Of a DNA stretch of 64,000 nt, positions 24,996-34,112 are shown in pieces. This DNA comes from Bacteroides sp. MSB163 (GTDB taxonomy: Bacteria; Bacteroidota; Bacteroidia; Bacteroidales; Bacteroidaceae). The stretch's first letter is position 1. Each line of letters starts with the position of its first letter. A program made the translations under genes and the position numbers. The DNA is taken from NCBI RefSeq assembly GCF_036416795.1, contig NZ_CP143867.1, positions 1,116,001-1,180,000 on the forward strand, given 5' to 3'. Under the pieces are notes generated by a model. That model was given only the letters and a program-made list of their open reading frames with translations, did not search any database and had not been told where the DNA came from.

Positions 24996-26862
24996 CTGGT
25001 TTTTGTTTTTTGAGTTCATCCGGTTTCTGTTTATCCAGCGGCTTCTCATGTATGTTCCAATCCTGGGTCAGGTCGAAATTAGCTTTCAGCTCTATCACTT
25101 GAGGATAGTAATACACTTTCTCCGGTTGCCGTTTGTCTTCGTATTTTCCGGCGTCCCACACACCGTTTCCATTCGTATCATTTATAAGGCGCGCACTATA
25201 TTTGCCGGGATTCAGAAAGTAAAAATCCGCCTTACCGTCAACAACCGGCACTGTACGTACCACTTTGTCCTGTGCGTCCAGCAACTCTACAAAAGCAATT
25301 GAATCCGCTCCCGTCACATTATAAAAAATCTGCCCGTACTCTTCAGGTTTCTTCACCTTAAATTCTTTCTTTATCTTATCGGTGAAAAGGCCATATATTC
25401 CATGGAAAGCTGTCGAGTCAACTTCAAAAGCATAGCTTTCACCGGGCACCCAATCTGCATAAACATTATAGCGCATCAGGTTCAGAGAGTCCGGAACAAA
25501 GTCGTAAGGAACATCATTCCACAAACTGTCTACTTTCTGTTTCAGATGAATGGCACCATCAGCAACAGTTGCCAGCGGTTCAGTAAACGTAAGAGAGATA
25601 TAGTCGTAGATATCCATCGTACCCGGTGCATATACATCTACAGGTAAGAATACCGTCGGTTCTACATACTCCTTACCCTCTTTCTCCGCTTTCTTTTTGG
25701 CTTTTTCCAGTTCCTTTTCCTTCTTCTCACGTTCCTTCTCAAGTTCTTTCTCGGACTTAGGCCGAATCTTCGATACAAGTCTCAGAGTATCCGTACGCGG
25801 TACCAACTGGTTGAGCGTATCCGTATAGAGGTAAGTGAGACTCATCTTCAAAGTATCCATCTTATAGATCAGAGAGTCTCTTATCCAATAATGAAGCGTA
25901 TCAATGCGTCCGGTAGGCTTCTCCACGATGAAAGCGTTGGTTTCATCGAAATTCAGTCCCTTCAACAACGGCAGGCTGTCAGCCTGGGTAGAGAAATAGA
26001 AAGAGAATTTCCGGGATTCGGGACGTTCGCTCCTGATGAGACGTTGCGACAAAACCCGTTCTTTGAAGCAGCGCAATATGACATCATCCGGAGAGTAATG
26101 AGTATAAGTTCTCTCCATGATCGTATCTATCGTCAGAGAATCTTTCCAGAGTGTATCAAGACGTATCCGTTCATCCATAGCAGGAATAATCAGGGAGTCT
26201 TCGAAAGCAATCATTTCAGTGGGCTGACTATAATAGAAGTTTTGATCAGCATCTTGCAATCCGTAGATGCGGTACTCGCCCGGAGCAACACCCCGAATTG
26301 TGAAACGTCCGCGACTGTCGGTACGACCTACACGTTCAAAAGGTATCGTAGTAAAGGCCGAGTCAGCCAAATTGGAATGCATACCTACCAGCATGCCTTT
26401 CACCGGTTCCAGATTGGCTGCATTCAGCACGGTACCGGAAACCACCATCGAGTCGATAACAGAACCCGTGGAGAAAGTAAACCCGAAATCGGGCAACGGA
26501 TTACCTTCATTATTGTCCTGAATAGCATCCGAGAAGTCTATCGAATAAGTCATATCCAGCTTTAGGGTATCCTTTAAGGTGACCACCACCTTCTTTCCAT
26601 TCGCCTTAATTTCTGGCTGTTGCACCTGGGGCGGAGAAATCACGATCTTCTCCCCAGGTTTATCGAGCTTGATGAATTCATCGAATTCAATCGTAATTTT
26701 CTTCCGGTTATTATTGAGGGCGCCCGGCGCAGGCGTACTACCTACGAAGCGTGGAGGGGTTTCATCAATAGCACCACCTTCCGGACGACCGATGCTGGCG
26801 CAAGAATAAAGCACGACACCAACAACGGCAACACCTGCCAGACGATTGAAAAGAGACTTCAT
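24940..26862 (-). CDS. Lipoprotein with N-terminal Ig-like (Big_5) domain
   Basis: A 640-residue lipoprotein with lipobox VVLYSC. Residues about 30-130 match a bacterial Ig-like domain (DETPPRFVGSTPAPGALNN, ITIEFDEFIKL, TFSTGSV). A second region at about 165-215 (GRFTIRGVAPGEYRIYGLQD) resembles a carboxypeptidase regulatory-like fold. A Lys/Glu-rich helical stretch lies near residues 370-395, and the last 30 residues are low-complexity K/N/Q. It ends inside the start region of the DUF3108 gene, and the two probably form one envelope operon. Function unknown. Confidence 0.85.
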   Translation of the reverse strand: MKSLFNRLAGVAVVGVVLYSCASIGRPEGGAIDETPPRFVGSTPAPGALNNNRKKITIEFDEFIKLDKPGEKIVISPPQVQQPEIKANGKKVVVTLKDTLKLDMTYSIDFSDAIQDNNEGNPLPDFGFTFSTGSVIDSMVVSGTVLNAANLEPVKGMLVGMHSNLADSAFTTIPFERVGRTDSRGRFTIRGVAPGEYRIYGLQDADQNFYYSQPTEMIAFEDSLIIPAMDERIRLDTLWKDSLTIDTIMERTYTHYSPDDVILRCFKERVLSQRLIRSERPESRKFSFYFSTQADSLPLLKGLNFDETNAFIVEKPTGRIDTLHYWIRDSLIYKMDTLKMSLTYLYTDTLNQLVPRTDTLRLVSKIRPKSEKELEKEREKKEKELEKAKKKAEKEGKEYVEPTVFLPVDVYAPGTMDIYDYISLTFTEPLATVADGAIHLKQKVDSLWNDVPYDFVPDSLNLMRYNVYADWVPGESYAFEVDSTAFHGIYGLFTDKIKKEFKVKKPEEYGQIFYNVTGADSIAFVELLDAQDKVVRTVPVVDGKADFYFLNPGKYSARLINDTNGNGVWDAGKYEDKRQPEKVYYYPQVIELKANFDLTQDWNIHEKPLDKQKPDELKKQKPDEDKKKRNQNNRNSGNNR

Positions 26863-26890
26863 ATCTAAATATTTATTACGTAATATGCTG

Positions 26891-26898
26891 CAAAAATA
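26891..26898 (-). promoter_or_regulatory. Promoter -7 element of the Ig-like lipoprotein gene
   Basis: TATTTTTG followed by CA on the minus strand fits the consensus fully, 28 nt before the ATG at 26862. Confidence 0.6.
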
Positions 26899-27189
26899 AA
26901 GGTTATCCCTTAATAAACAGAATGCTTTACAGTATTTTAATCAAAAAAGAGCAAGAAGACAGTAAAACAGATAAAATAAAGGAAAGGTTCAATCGGGAAA
27001 ATGAAAAGGAAGGAACTTCAGTAAGATCTTGTGGAAGTAATAAGCATGCGAACGATAAGGCGGATGAACGCGTACCCATTTAATTCATAACGGAAAGAAA
27101 TGAATCAATTCTGCCAACAACATATATAAGATATGTATGAAACATAGTTAAAAATAGACGCAAATAGAACTAATCTGTTCAAAAATAGA

Positions 27190-27197
27190 TAATTTTG
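27190..27197 (+). promoter_or_regulatory. Promoter -7 element of the efflux operon
   Basis: TAATTTTG followed by CA matches TAnnTTTG. It implies an unusually long leader of roughly 125 nt before the adaptor gene, space enough for a post-transcriptional control site, though no hairpin stands out. Confidence 0.5.
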
Positions 27198-27329
27198 CAG
27201 CCGGAAAACCCGAAGAGTGCTTTAAGTTTTCCCCTTTGTCCTCCGTATTATCCAAACTATGACAAGACAGAAGAAGCCTGTATTTACCAAATGAAAAAAT
27301 AAACCAAAAGACAGAGAATAATTACAAGT

Positions 27330-28502
27330 ATGAAGAGTAGATTGATTTTATTGGCATGTTGCCTGTCACTGTTCAGTTGCGGACAAAGTGACAAAACTGC
27401 GGGTAAAGCACCCGAATTTGCAGTGATTACAGTGGAAACAACCACTGCCAACTTAACGAACAGTTATCCGGCTACAATCAGAGGTAAACAAGATGTTGAA
27501 ATCCGCCCCATGGTAAGCGGTTTTATCACCAAACTGCATGTAGACGAAGGTTCAGTAGTACGCAAGGGACAAGTGTTGTTCAGCATTGACCCCGTACAGT
27601 ATCAAGCTGCCGTGAACTCAGCCAAAGCTGCTGTTGAAACAGCTAAAGCTGCCGTAAACACGCAAGAACTTACCGTAAACAACAAGCGTGAGTTGAACAA
27701 AAAGAATATCATCAGCAACTACGATTTGCAGATGGCAGAGAATCAACTGGCACAAACAAAAGCACAATTAGCACAAGCTGAAGCACAATTAGTAAACGCC
27801 AAGAACAATCTGTCGTATACCAGTGTAACCAGCCCCAGCGATGGTGTAGTAGGTAGCATCCCCTACCGTGTAGGTAGCTTGGTGAGCCCTTCCGTTGCCA
27901 CTCCGCTGACTACCGTTGCCGATATTTCTGAAATGTACGCTTACTTCTCCATGACTGAAAGGCAATTACTTTCACAAATACGCGAGGGTGGCAGCACCAA
28001 GGAAATCCTGGAGAAGATGCCTGACGTGCAGTTGCAACTCATCGACGGAACCATGTATGCCGACAGCGGACGTGTGGAAACAATCAGTGGCGTTATCGAA
28101 CAGAAGACAGGCTCTGTAACCATGCGTGCCCTCTTCCCCAACCAGCGTAACGTTCTGCGCAGTGGAAGTACCGGTAATGTGGTATTCCCCAACCCGATGA
28201 CGAATGTTATTATGATACCTCAATCAGCCACTACAGAAATACAGGATAAGAAGTTCGTATTCGTAGTGCAGCCTGACAACACCCTGAAGAATACGGAAAT
28301 CCAGGTGTTCAAGCTGAATGATGGTAAGTATTACTACGTAACCGAAGGTTTGAAAGCCGGTGATAAAGTAGTAATGGAAGGTGTGCAGAACCTGAGAGAC
28401 GGAGCATCTATCACTCCTATCACTCCTGCCGAAAAAGAGGCTGAATATCAGAAAGCACTGAAAGACCAAAAAGAAGGTAATATCCAAACTGCGTTCAATT
28501 AA
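27330..28502 (+). CDS. RND efflux periplasmic adaptor (membrane fusion protein)
   Basis: A 390-residue AcrA-type adaptor. It is a lipoprotein (LSLFSC lipobox). Then come a lipoyl/barrel-sandwich half with FITKLHVDEGSVVRKGQVLF, a long alpha-hairpin at about 90-160 rich in Ala, Lys and Gln (KAAVETAKAAVNTQEL, QLAQTKAQLAQAEAQLV), the second lipoyl half SVTSPSDGVVGSIPYRVGSL, and a membrane-proximal domain. It links the inner-membrane pump to the outer-membrane channel. The pump gene follows after 30 nt. Substrates (drugs, bile acids, detergents) are inferred from the family only. Confidence 0.94.
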   Translation: MKSRLILLACCLSLFSCGQSDKTAGKAPEFAVITVETTTANLTNSYPATIRGKQDVEIRPMVSGFITKLHVDEGSVVRKGQVLFSIDPVQYQAAVNSAKAAVETAKAAVNTQELTVNNKRELNKKNIISNYDLQMAENQLAQTKAQLAQAEAQLVNAKNNLSYTSVTSPSDGVVGSIPYRVGSLVSPSVATPLTTVADISEMYAYFSMTERQLLSQIREGGSTKEILEKMPDVQLQLIDGTMYADSGRVETISGVIEQKTGSVTMRALFPNQRNVLRSGSTGNVVFPNPMTNVIMIPQSATTEIQDKKFVFVVQPDNTLKNTEIQVFKLNDGKYYYVTEGLKAGDKVVMEGVQNLRDGASITPITPAEKEAEYQKALKDQKEGNIQTAFN

Positions 28503-28532
28503 CGAATCACCCCCTCCTAATCACTAAATAAC

Positions 28533-31500
28533 ATGAAATTAGATAGATTTATTAATCGTCCGGTACTATCTACGGTAATCTCCGTGCTGATAGTGATCCT
28601 GGGTCTTATTGGTCTGGCAACCTTGCCTATCACCCAATACCCGGACATTGCACCGCCAACCGTATCGGTGCGCGCCACCTACACGGGTGCCAACGCCCAA
28701 ACGGTGTTGAACTCCGTTATTGCACCGCTGGAAGACCAGATCAACGGTGTAGAGAACATGATGTACATGACTTCCAATGCCACCAACAGTGGTTCCGCTG
28801 ATATTTCCGTTTACTTCAAGCAGGGAACCAATCCGGATATGGCTGCCGTAAACGTACAGAACCGTGTATCTATGGCACAAGGTCTGCTGCCTGCTGAAGT
28901 AACCAAGGTAGGTGTGACGACACAAAAGAGACAGACTTCTATGTTGATGGTATTCTCTATTTATGATGAGACGGACCAATACAACATCGAATTCCTCGAA
29001 AACTATGCCAACATCAACCTTATTCCTGAAGTAAAACGTGTGGCCGGTGTAGGTGACGCAATGGTGTTGGGTACTGACTACTCCATGCGTATCTGGCTGA
29101 AGCCTGACGTAATGGCTCAGTATAAATTGATACCTAATGATGTAGCGGCAGCTTTGGCAGAACAGAATATCGAGGCTGCCCCCGGACAGTTTGGTGAACG
29201 TGGTAACCAGACATTCCAATATACAATACGTTACAAAGGACGTCTGCAACAGTCGGAAGAATTTGAGAACATCGTTATCAAAGCAATGGAAAACGGAGAA
29301 GTACTCCGTCTGAAAGATATTGCTGATATCGAGTTGGGACGTCTGACCTATAGTTTCAATAACACCGTAAACGGTCATAAGGCCGTCAGCTGTATTGTAT
29401 TCCAGATGGCCGGAAGTAATGCTACACAAACCATCAGTGACCTGGAGACATTGTTGAATGACTATTCCGATAAACTGCCCGCAGGCTTGCATATCAATAT
29501 TGCACAGAGTGCCAACGACTTCTTGTTCGCCTCTATTCATGAGGTAATCAAGACATTGATCGAGGCCTTTATCCTGGTGTTCATCGTAGTATATGTCTTC
29601 CTGCAGGATTTCCGTTCTACATTGATTCCTGCCATCGCTATTCCGGTAGCATTGATCGCAACGTTCTTCGTACTGAAACTAATCGGCTTCAGTATCAACT
29701 TGCTGACCCTTTCAGCCATGGTGCTCGCCATTGCGATAGTGGTCGACGATGCCATAGTCGTCGTCGAGGGTGTCCATGCGAAGTTGGACCAGGGGTATAA
29801 GTCTGCCCGTGCCGCTTCCATCGATGCCATGAGTGAACTGGGTGGTGCCATCGTTTCTATTACGCTGGTCATGATGTCTGTATTTATCCCTGTAAGTTTC
29901 ATGGGTGGTACGGCAGGTATATTTTACCGGCAGTTCGGTCTGACGATGGCTATCGCTATCGGTTTCTCCGCATTGAACGCTTTGACGTTGAGTCCGGCAT
30001 TGTGTGCCATCTTCCTGAAACCGCATGATGAGCATGGTGAAAAGAAATCGACATTTATCAGCCGTTTCCATACAGGCTTCAATGTAGCTTATGACAAGAT
30101 GCTGAAGAAATACAAAAATAATGTATTGTTCTTCATCCAAAAGAAATGGTTGAGTTTCGGTCTTGTAGCCGGTTCCATCGTATTACTGATTTTCTTCATG
30201 AAGATTACTCCGACGGGTATGGTGCCTAACGAAGATACGGGTACTATCATGGGTGTAGTAACTCTGCCTCCGGGTACTTCACAGGAACGCGCACAAGAGG
30301 TGCTGCACCGTGTAGACAGCCTTGTGGCCGCCGAACCGGCTGTTGCATCCCGTACAGTGATTTCCGGTTATAGCTTCATCGGCGGACAGGGACCTTCTTA
30401 CGGTTCTATCATCATCAAGCTGAAAAACTGGGACGAACGTTCCACAATGCAGAATTCAAACATCGTCTACATCACGCTCTTTATGCGTGCACAGAAGATT
30501 ATCAAAGAAGCGCAGGTACTGTTCTTCGCTCCTCCTATGATTTCTGGTTACTCTGCATCCAGCGACATCGAGTTGAATATGCAGGATAAGACCGGTGGTG
30601 ACCTGAACCACTTCTTCGATGTAGTGAAATCTTATAATGCCGCATTGGAAGCACGCCCGGAAATCAACTCGGCAAAGACGACCTTCAATCCGAGCTTCCC
30701 GCAGTATATGCTGGACATCGACGCTGCTGCCTGTAAGAAAGCGGGTATCAGTCCGAGCGACATCCTCAGCACTATGCAGGGGTACTTCGGCGGTCTGTAT
30801 GCTTCTAACTTTAACAGTTTCGGTAAGATGTACCGTGTAATGGTTCAGGCAGAGCCGGAAGCAACCAAGAATCTGGAATCATTGTCCAGCATCAAGGTGC
30901 GCAACGGCGATGAAATGGCCCCGATAACTCAGTTCGTTTCCATCAAGAAGGTATACGGACCCGATATTATCAGCCGCTTCAACTTGTATACTTCTATGAA
31001 AGTAATGGTTGCCCCAGCTTCCGGATATACTTCCGGTCAGGCACTGGCGGCTATCGCCGAGGTTGCCAAAGAGAACCTACCTGCCGGTTTCGCTTACGAA
31101 TTGGGAGGTATGGCACGTGAAGAAGCCGAAACCAGTGGTAGCACCACAGGATTGATCTTCGTTCTCTGCTTCGTATTCGTTTACCTGTTGCTGAGTGCAC
31201 AGTATGAAAGTTACATCTTGCCGCTTGCCGTACTGTTGTCTATTCCGTTTGGTCTGTTGGGTAGCTTCCTGTTCGTCAACGGTATGAGCGCCATCGGTAA
31301 TATCTCCATTCTGAAAATGATAATGGGGTCCATGTCCAACGACATTTATATGCAGATTGCATTGATCATGTTGATGGGTCTGTTGGCGAAGAATGCCATC
31401 TTAATTATTGAGTTTGCCCTCGACCGTCGCAAGATGGGTATGAGTATTACGTGGGCAGCCGTACTGGGTGCCGCAGCCCGTCTGCGTCCTATCTTGATGA

Positions 31501-31745
31501 CATCACTGGCCATGATCGTCGGTTTGATTCCGTTGATGATGGCATCCGGTGCAGGTGCCAATGGTAACCGTACGCTGGGTACCTCTGCCATCGGCGGTAT
31601 GTTAATCGGTATGATTCTTCAGATCTTTATCGTACCGGCCCTGTTCGTTGCATTCCAATATCTGCAAGAGAAGATTAAACCGATGGAATGGGCTGATGTG
31701 GATAACTCTGATGCAGAACCTGAAATTGAGCAATACACGAAATAA
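28533..31745 (+). CDS. RND family inner-membrane efflux pump (AcrB/MexB-like)
   Basis: A 1070-residue HAE1-type RND transporter with two sets of six membrane helices and large periplasmic loops. It opens MKLDRFINRPVLSTVISVLI, has the proton-relay Asp pair in AIVVDDAIVVVEG (TM4) and the matching Lys in LLAKNAILIIEFALD (TM10). The length is that of AcrB. The C-terminus carries an acidic tail. It sits between the adaptor and the outer-membrane channel genes as a complete tripartite operon. It is a proton-driven exporter of hydrophobic compounds; the actual substrate range is unknown. Confidence 0.95.
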   Translation: MKLDRFINRPVLSTVISVLIVILGLIGLATLPITQYPDIAPPTVSVRATYTGANAQTVLNSVIAPLEDQINGVENMMYMTSNATNSGSADISVYFKQGTNPDMAAVNVQNRVSMAQGLLPAEVTKVGVTTQKRQTSMLMVFSIYDETDQYNIEFLENYANINLIPEVKRVAGVGDAMVLGTDYSMRIWLKPDVMAQYKLIPNDVAAALAEQNIEAAPGQFGERGNQTFQYTIRYKGRLQQSEEFENIVIKAMENGEVLRLKDIADIELGRLTYSFNNTVNGHKAVSCIVFQMAGSNATQTISDLETLLNDYSDKLPAGLHINIAQSANDFLFASIHEVIKTLIEAFILVFIVVYVFLQDFRSTLIPAIAIPVALIATFFVLKLIGFSINLLTLSAMVLAIAIVVDDAIVVVEGVHAKLDQGYKSARAASIDAMSELGGAIVSITLVMMSVFIPVSFMGGTAGIFYRQFGLTMAIAIGFSALNALTLSPALCAIFLKPHDEHGEKKSTFISRFHTGFNVAYDKMLKKYKNNVLFFIQKKWLSFGLVAGSIVLLIFFMKITPTGMVPNEDTGTIMGVVTLPPGTSQERAQEVLHRVDSLVAAEPAVASRTVISGYSFIGGQGPSYGSIIIKLKNWDERSTMQNSNIVYITLFMRAQKIIKEAQVLFFAPPMISGYSASSDIELNMQDKTGGDLNHFFDVVKSYNAALEARPEINSAKTTFNPSFPQYMLDIDAAACKKAGISPSDILSTMQGYFGGLYASNFNSFGKMYRVMVQAEPEATKNLESLSSIKVRNGDEMAPITQFVSIKKVYGPDIISRFNLYTSMKVMVAPASGYTSGQALAAIAEVAKENLPAGFAYELGGMAREEAETSGSTTGLIFVLCFVFVYLLLSAQYESYILPLAVLLSIPFGLLGSFLFVNGMSAIGNISILKMIMGSMSNDIYMQIALIMLMGLLAKNAILIIEFALDRRKMGMSITWAAVLGAAARLRPILMTSLAMIVGLIPLMMASGAGANGNRTLGTSAIGGMLIGMILQIFIVPALFVAFQYLQEKIKPMEWADVDNSDAEPEIEQYTK

Positions 31746-31748
31746 ATT

Positions 31749-31842
31749 AAGAATGAGGAATGAGGAATGAAGAATTAGAAACGTGATAGTAAAGAAACGA
31801 CGCCGAGGAAATCCTTCATTCATCATTCATCATTCTTCATTA
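31749..31842. repeat. Inverted repeat of GAATGAG / CATTCAT units between pump and channel genes
   Basis: Left arm about 31749-31778 holds GAATGAGGAATGAGGAATGA; right arm about 31813-31842 holds its near complement built from TTCATTCATCATTCATCATT. The arms can fold into an imperfect stem around a 35-nt loop inside the efflux operon. Confidence 0.55.
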
Positions 31843-31848
31843 AAACAA

Positions 31849-33243
31849 ATGAATATGAAGAAACAAATTATAACTCTGATGTGTGCAACTGCTCTTTTAA
31901 GTAGTTGCCATATCTACAAATCATACGACAGACCCGAAGATATTACGGCTGCCGGACTGTATCGCGACACGACAGCTGTGAACGATACACTGGCTGCGGA
32001 TACAGCAAACTTCGGCAACCTGCCTTGGAGGGAAGTATTTACCGACCCTCAGTTGCAAGCGCTCATCGAACAAGCACTTGCCAATAATCCAGATTTGCGC
32101 AGCGCCGCTCTGAACGTGAAGAAGGCAGAAGCTGCACTTATGTCTGCACGTCTGGCTTATGCTCCCACGCTTGCACTGTCTCCGCAAGGAACCGTAAGCA
32201 GCTGGGATAAGGGAAAAGCTACGCAAACTTATTCGCTTCCTGTTACAGCAAGCTGGCAAATTGATCTGTTCGGTCAGATACTGAACCCGAAACGTGGTGC
32301 ACAGGTGTCTCTGAAACAGACACAGTTCTATGAACAAGCGGTGCAAACTCAGGTAATCGCTAATGTAGCCAATATATACTACACATTGTTGATGCTCGAC
32401 CGCCAGTTGCAGATAACAGAATCCACAGCCGATATCCTGAAAAAGAATGTGGAAACCGTAGAGGCTATGAAGGATGCAGGCATATACAATACGACTTCTG
32501 CCGGAGTAGAACAAACCCGTGCAGCTTACGCGCAGGTGCTGGCATCTCTGCCAGGCATGCGCCAAAGCATTCGTGAAACAGAAAATGCTCTTTGCCTGAT
32601 GTTGAATCAACCGGCACAGGAAATAGAACGCGGTGTATTGGAAAACCAGCAATTACCGACAGAATTTTCAGCCGGTATCCCTTTGCAACTATTGTCTAAC
32701 CGCCCCGATGTAAAGGCTGCCGAGATGTCTCTTGCTGCAAGTTATTACGATACTAACAGCGCACGTGCGGCTTTCTATCCGCAGATTACATTGAGTGGTT
32801 CGGCAGGATGGACTAACAGTGCAGGTTCTGCAATTGTGAATCCGGGTAAGTTACTGGCTTCCGCCATAGGGTCATTGACACAACCGTTGTTCTATCGCGG
32901 CGCTAATATCGCCCGTCTGAAACAGGCCAAAGCACAGGAAGAGCAATCCAAAATCCAGTTCCAGACCACTTTGCTGAAAGCTGGAAACGAAGTGAGCAAC
33001 GCCTTATATCAATATCAGATGACTTCCGAAAAGGCTGTTTCTCGTGAAATCCAGGTAAATTCCGCCCGTAAAGCTGCGGAAGATACAAAAGAATTGTTTA
33101 ACTTAGGCACGTCAACGTATCTGGAAGTTCTGTCTGCTGAGCAATCTTACCTCAGTGCACAAACCTCCGAGGTATCCGACACTTTCGACCGCATGCAAGC
33201 TGTTATCAGCCTGTACCAGGCGCTCGGAGGAGGCAGAAAGTAA
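31849..33243 (+). CDS. TolC-family outer-membrane efflux channel (OprM/CusC-like)
   Basis: A 464-residue outer-membrane factor. The lipobox LLSSC follows MNMKKQIITLMCATA. Two OEP repeats are visible, with long helical hairpins (FTDPQLQALIEQALANNPDL, then NRPDVKAAEMSLAASYYDTN in the second). GSLTQPLFYRGANIARLKQA is the family turn. The frame is open upstream to a GTG at 31783, but that region lies in the inverted repeat and the Met at 31849 starts the signal peptide. It completes the tripartite pump with the two genes before it. Confidence 0.93.
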   Translation: MNMKKQIITLMCATALLSSCHIYKSYDRPEDITAAGLYRDTTAVNDTLAADTANFGNLPWREVFTDPQLQALIEQALANNPDLRSAALNVKKAEAALMSARLAYAPTLALSPQGTVSSWDKGKATQTYSLPVTASWQIDLFGQILNPKRGAQVSLKQTQFYEQAVQTQVIANVANIYYTLLMLDRQLQITESTADILKKNVETVEAMKDAGIYNTTSAGVEQTRAAYAQVLASLPGMRQSIRETENALCLMLNQPAQEIERGVLENQQLPTEFSAGIPLQLLSNRPDVKAAEMSLAASYYDTNSARAAFYPQITLSGSAGWTNSAGSAIVNPGKLLASAIGSLTQPLFYRGANIARLKQAKAQEEQSKIQFQTTLLKAGNEVSNALYQYQMTSEKAVSREIQVNSARKAAEDTKELFNLGTSTYLEVLSAEQSYLSAQTSEVSDTFDRMQAVISLYQALGGGRK

Positions 33244-33262
33244 TAACTAAAAACTAATTACT

Positions 33263-34030
33263 ATGATAAGTCCATTAGCATTTGTAGATCCTGCCGCAAA
33301 GCTCGGCAAGAATGTAACGGTCCAGCCTTTTGCATATATCGAAGGCGATGTGGAAATTGGAGATGATTGTATCATCATGTCCGGTGCGCGTATCCTCGAC
33401 GGTACGCGTATGGGGCAAAAGAATAAAGTGCATCATGGAGCCGTACTTGGTACCACCCCGCAAGATTTCCACTATACAGGTGAGAAAAGTATGTTGATCA
33501 TCGGCGACCAGAACGACATTCGCGAGAACGTGGTTGTGAGCCGCGCTACACATGAAGGAGATGCTACACGTATCGGAAACGAGAACTTTCTGATGGATAG
33601 CGTACACCTTTGCCATGACGTGCAAATAGGTAACCATTGTGTACTGGGACTTAAGACTATCGTAGCCGGTGACTGTCGTATCAGCGACTTTACGATTCTA
33701 AGCAGTAACGTCATCTTGCAACAGAAATGCCACATCGGAAGTTGGGTACTGATACAGTCAGGATGCCGCATTGCGAAAGATGTACCACCGTATGTTATCA
33801 TGAACGGTAATCCGGCAAGTTATCACGGAATTAATGCTGTTGTGCTACAGCACAAGCACCAGGTTTCCGAACGCATTCTACGCCATATCGTAAATGCTTA
33901 CCGACTGATTTATCAAGGTAACTTCAGCATCCACGATGCCTTGCAAAAGATTGAGGACCAAGTGCCGATGAGTGATGAGATACACAATATCATCAACTTC
34001 GTGCGAGATTCCAAAGGCATTGTAAAATAA
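33263..34030 (+). CDS. LpxA-like UDP-GlcNAc acyltransferase paralogue
   Basis: A 255-residue left-handed beta-helix protein built of hexapeptide repeats. The start MISPLAFVDPAAKLGKNVTV is that of LpxA. The catalytic His is kept in MDSVHLCHDVQIGNHC (compare NAHIAHD in E. coli), and the C-terminal helical region is present. It starts 20 nt after the efflux channel gene and ends at a terminator, so it is the last gene of the efflux operon. It is probably not the main lipid A enzyme, which Bacteroides usually encodes elsewhere; it may acylate another nucleotide sugar. Confidence 0.82.
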   Translation: MISPLAFVDPAAKLGKNVTVQPFAYIEGDVEIGDDCIIMSGARILDGTRMGQKNKVHHGAVLGTTPQDFHYTGEKSMLIIGDQNDIRENVVVSRATHEGDATRIGNENFLMDSVHLCHDVQIGNHCVLGLKTIVAGDCRISDFTILSSNVILQQKCHIGSWVLIQSGCRIAKDVPPYVIMNGNPASYHGINAVVLQHKHQVSERILRHIVNAYRLIYQGNFSIHDALQKIEDQVPMSDEIHNIINFVRDSKGIVK

Positions 34031-34049
34031 AGGAATACTCCTTATTCAG

Positions 34050-34084
34050 AAGGCGGTCGGGTTTACTCGTCCGCCTTTTTTGTT
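34050..34084 (+). terminator. Intrinsic terminator after the LpxA-like gene
   Basis: AAGGCGG (34050-34056) pairs with CCGCCTT (from 34071) around a 14-nt loop, followed by a run of T. It closes the efflux operon and overlaps the start of the nuclease promoter. Confidence 0.85.
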
Positions 34085-34091
34085 ATCTTTG
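34084..34091 (+). promoter_or_regulatory. Promoter -7 element of the nuclease gene
   Basis: TATCTTTG followed by CA fits the consensus. It lies inside the longest open frame, showing that translation must begin downstream at the Met at 34113. Confidence 0.65.
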
Positions 34092-34112
34092 CACCACCTT
34101 ACCCATTCAATT

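Larger units (their letters stand above)
26863..27329. other. 467-nt divergent spacer: two promoters, no gene
   Basis: A/T-rich spacer between the Ig-like lipoprotein (minus) and the efflux operon (plus). It holds one -7 element for each side and a leader of about 130 nt for the efflux operon. No credible ORF, repeat or RNA gene was seen. Confidence 0.6.

Noticed and set aside
28566..29540. Long open frame (324 codons) antisense to the RND pump gene
   Set aside because: It mirrors the codon pattern of the pump gene, has no family motif, no promoter and no signal of its own.
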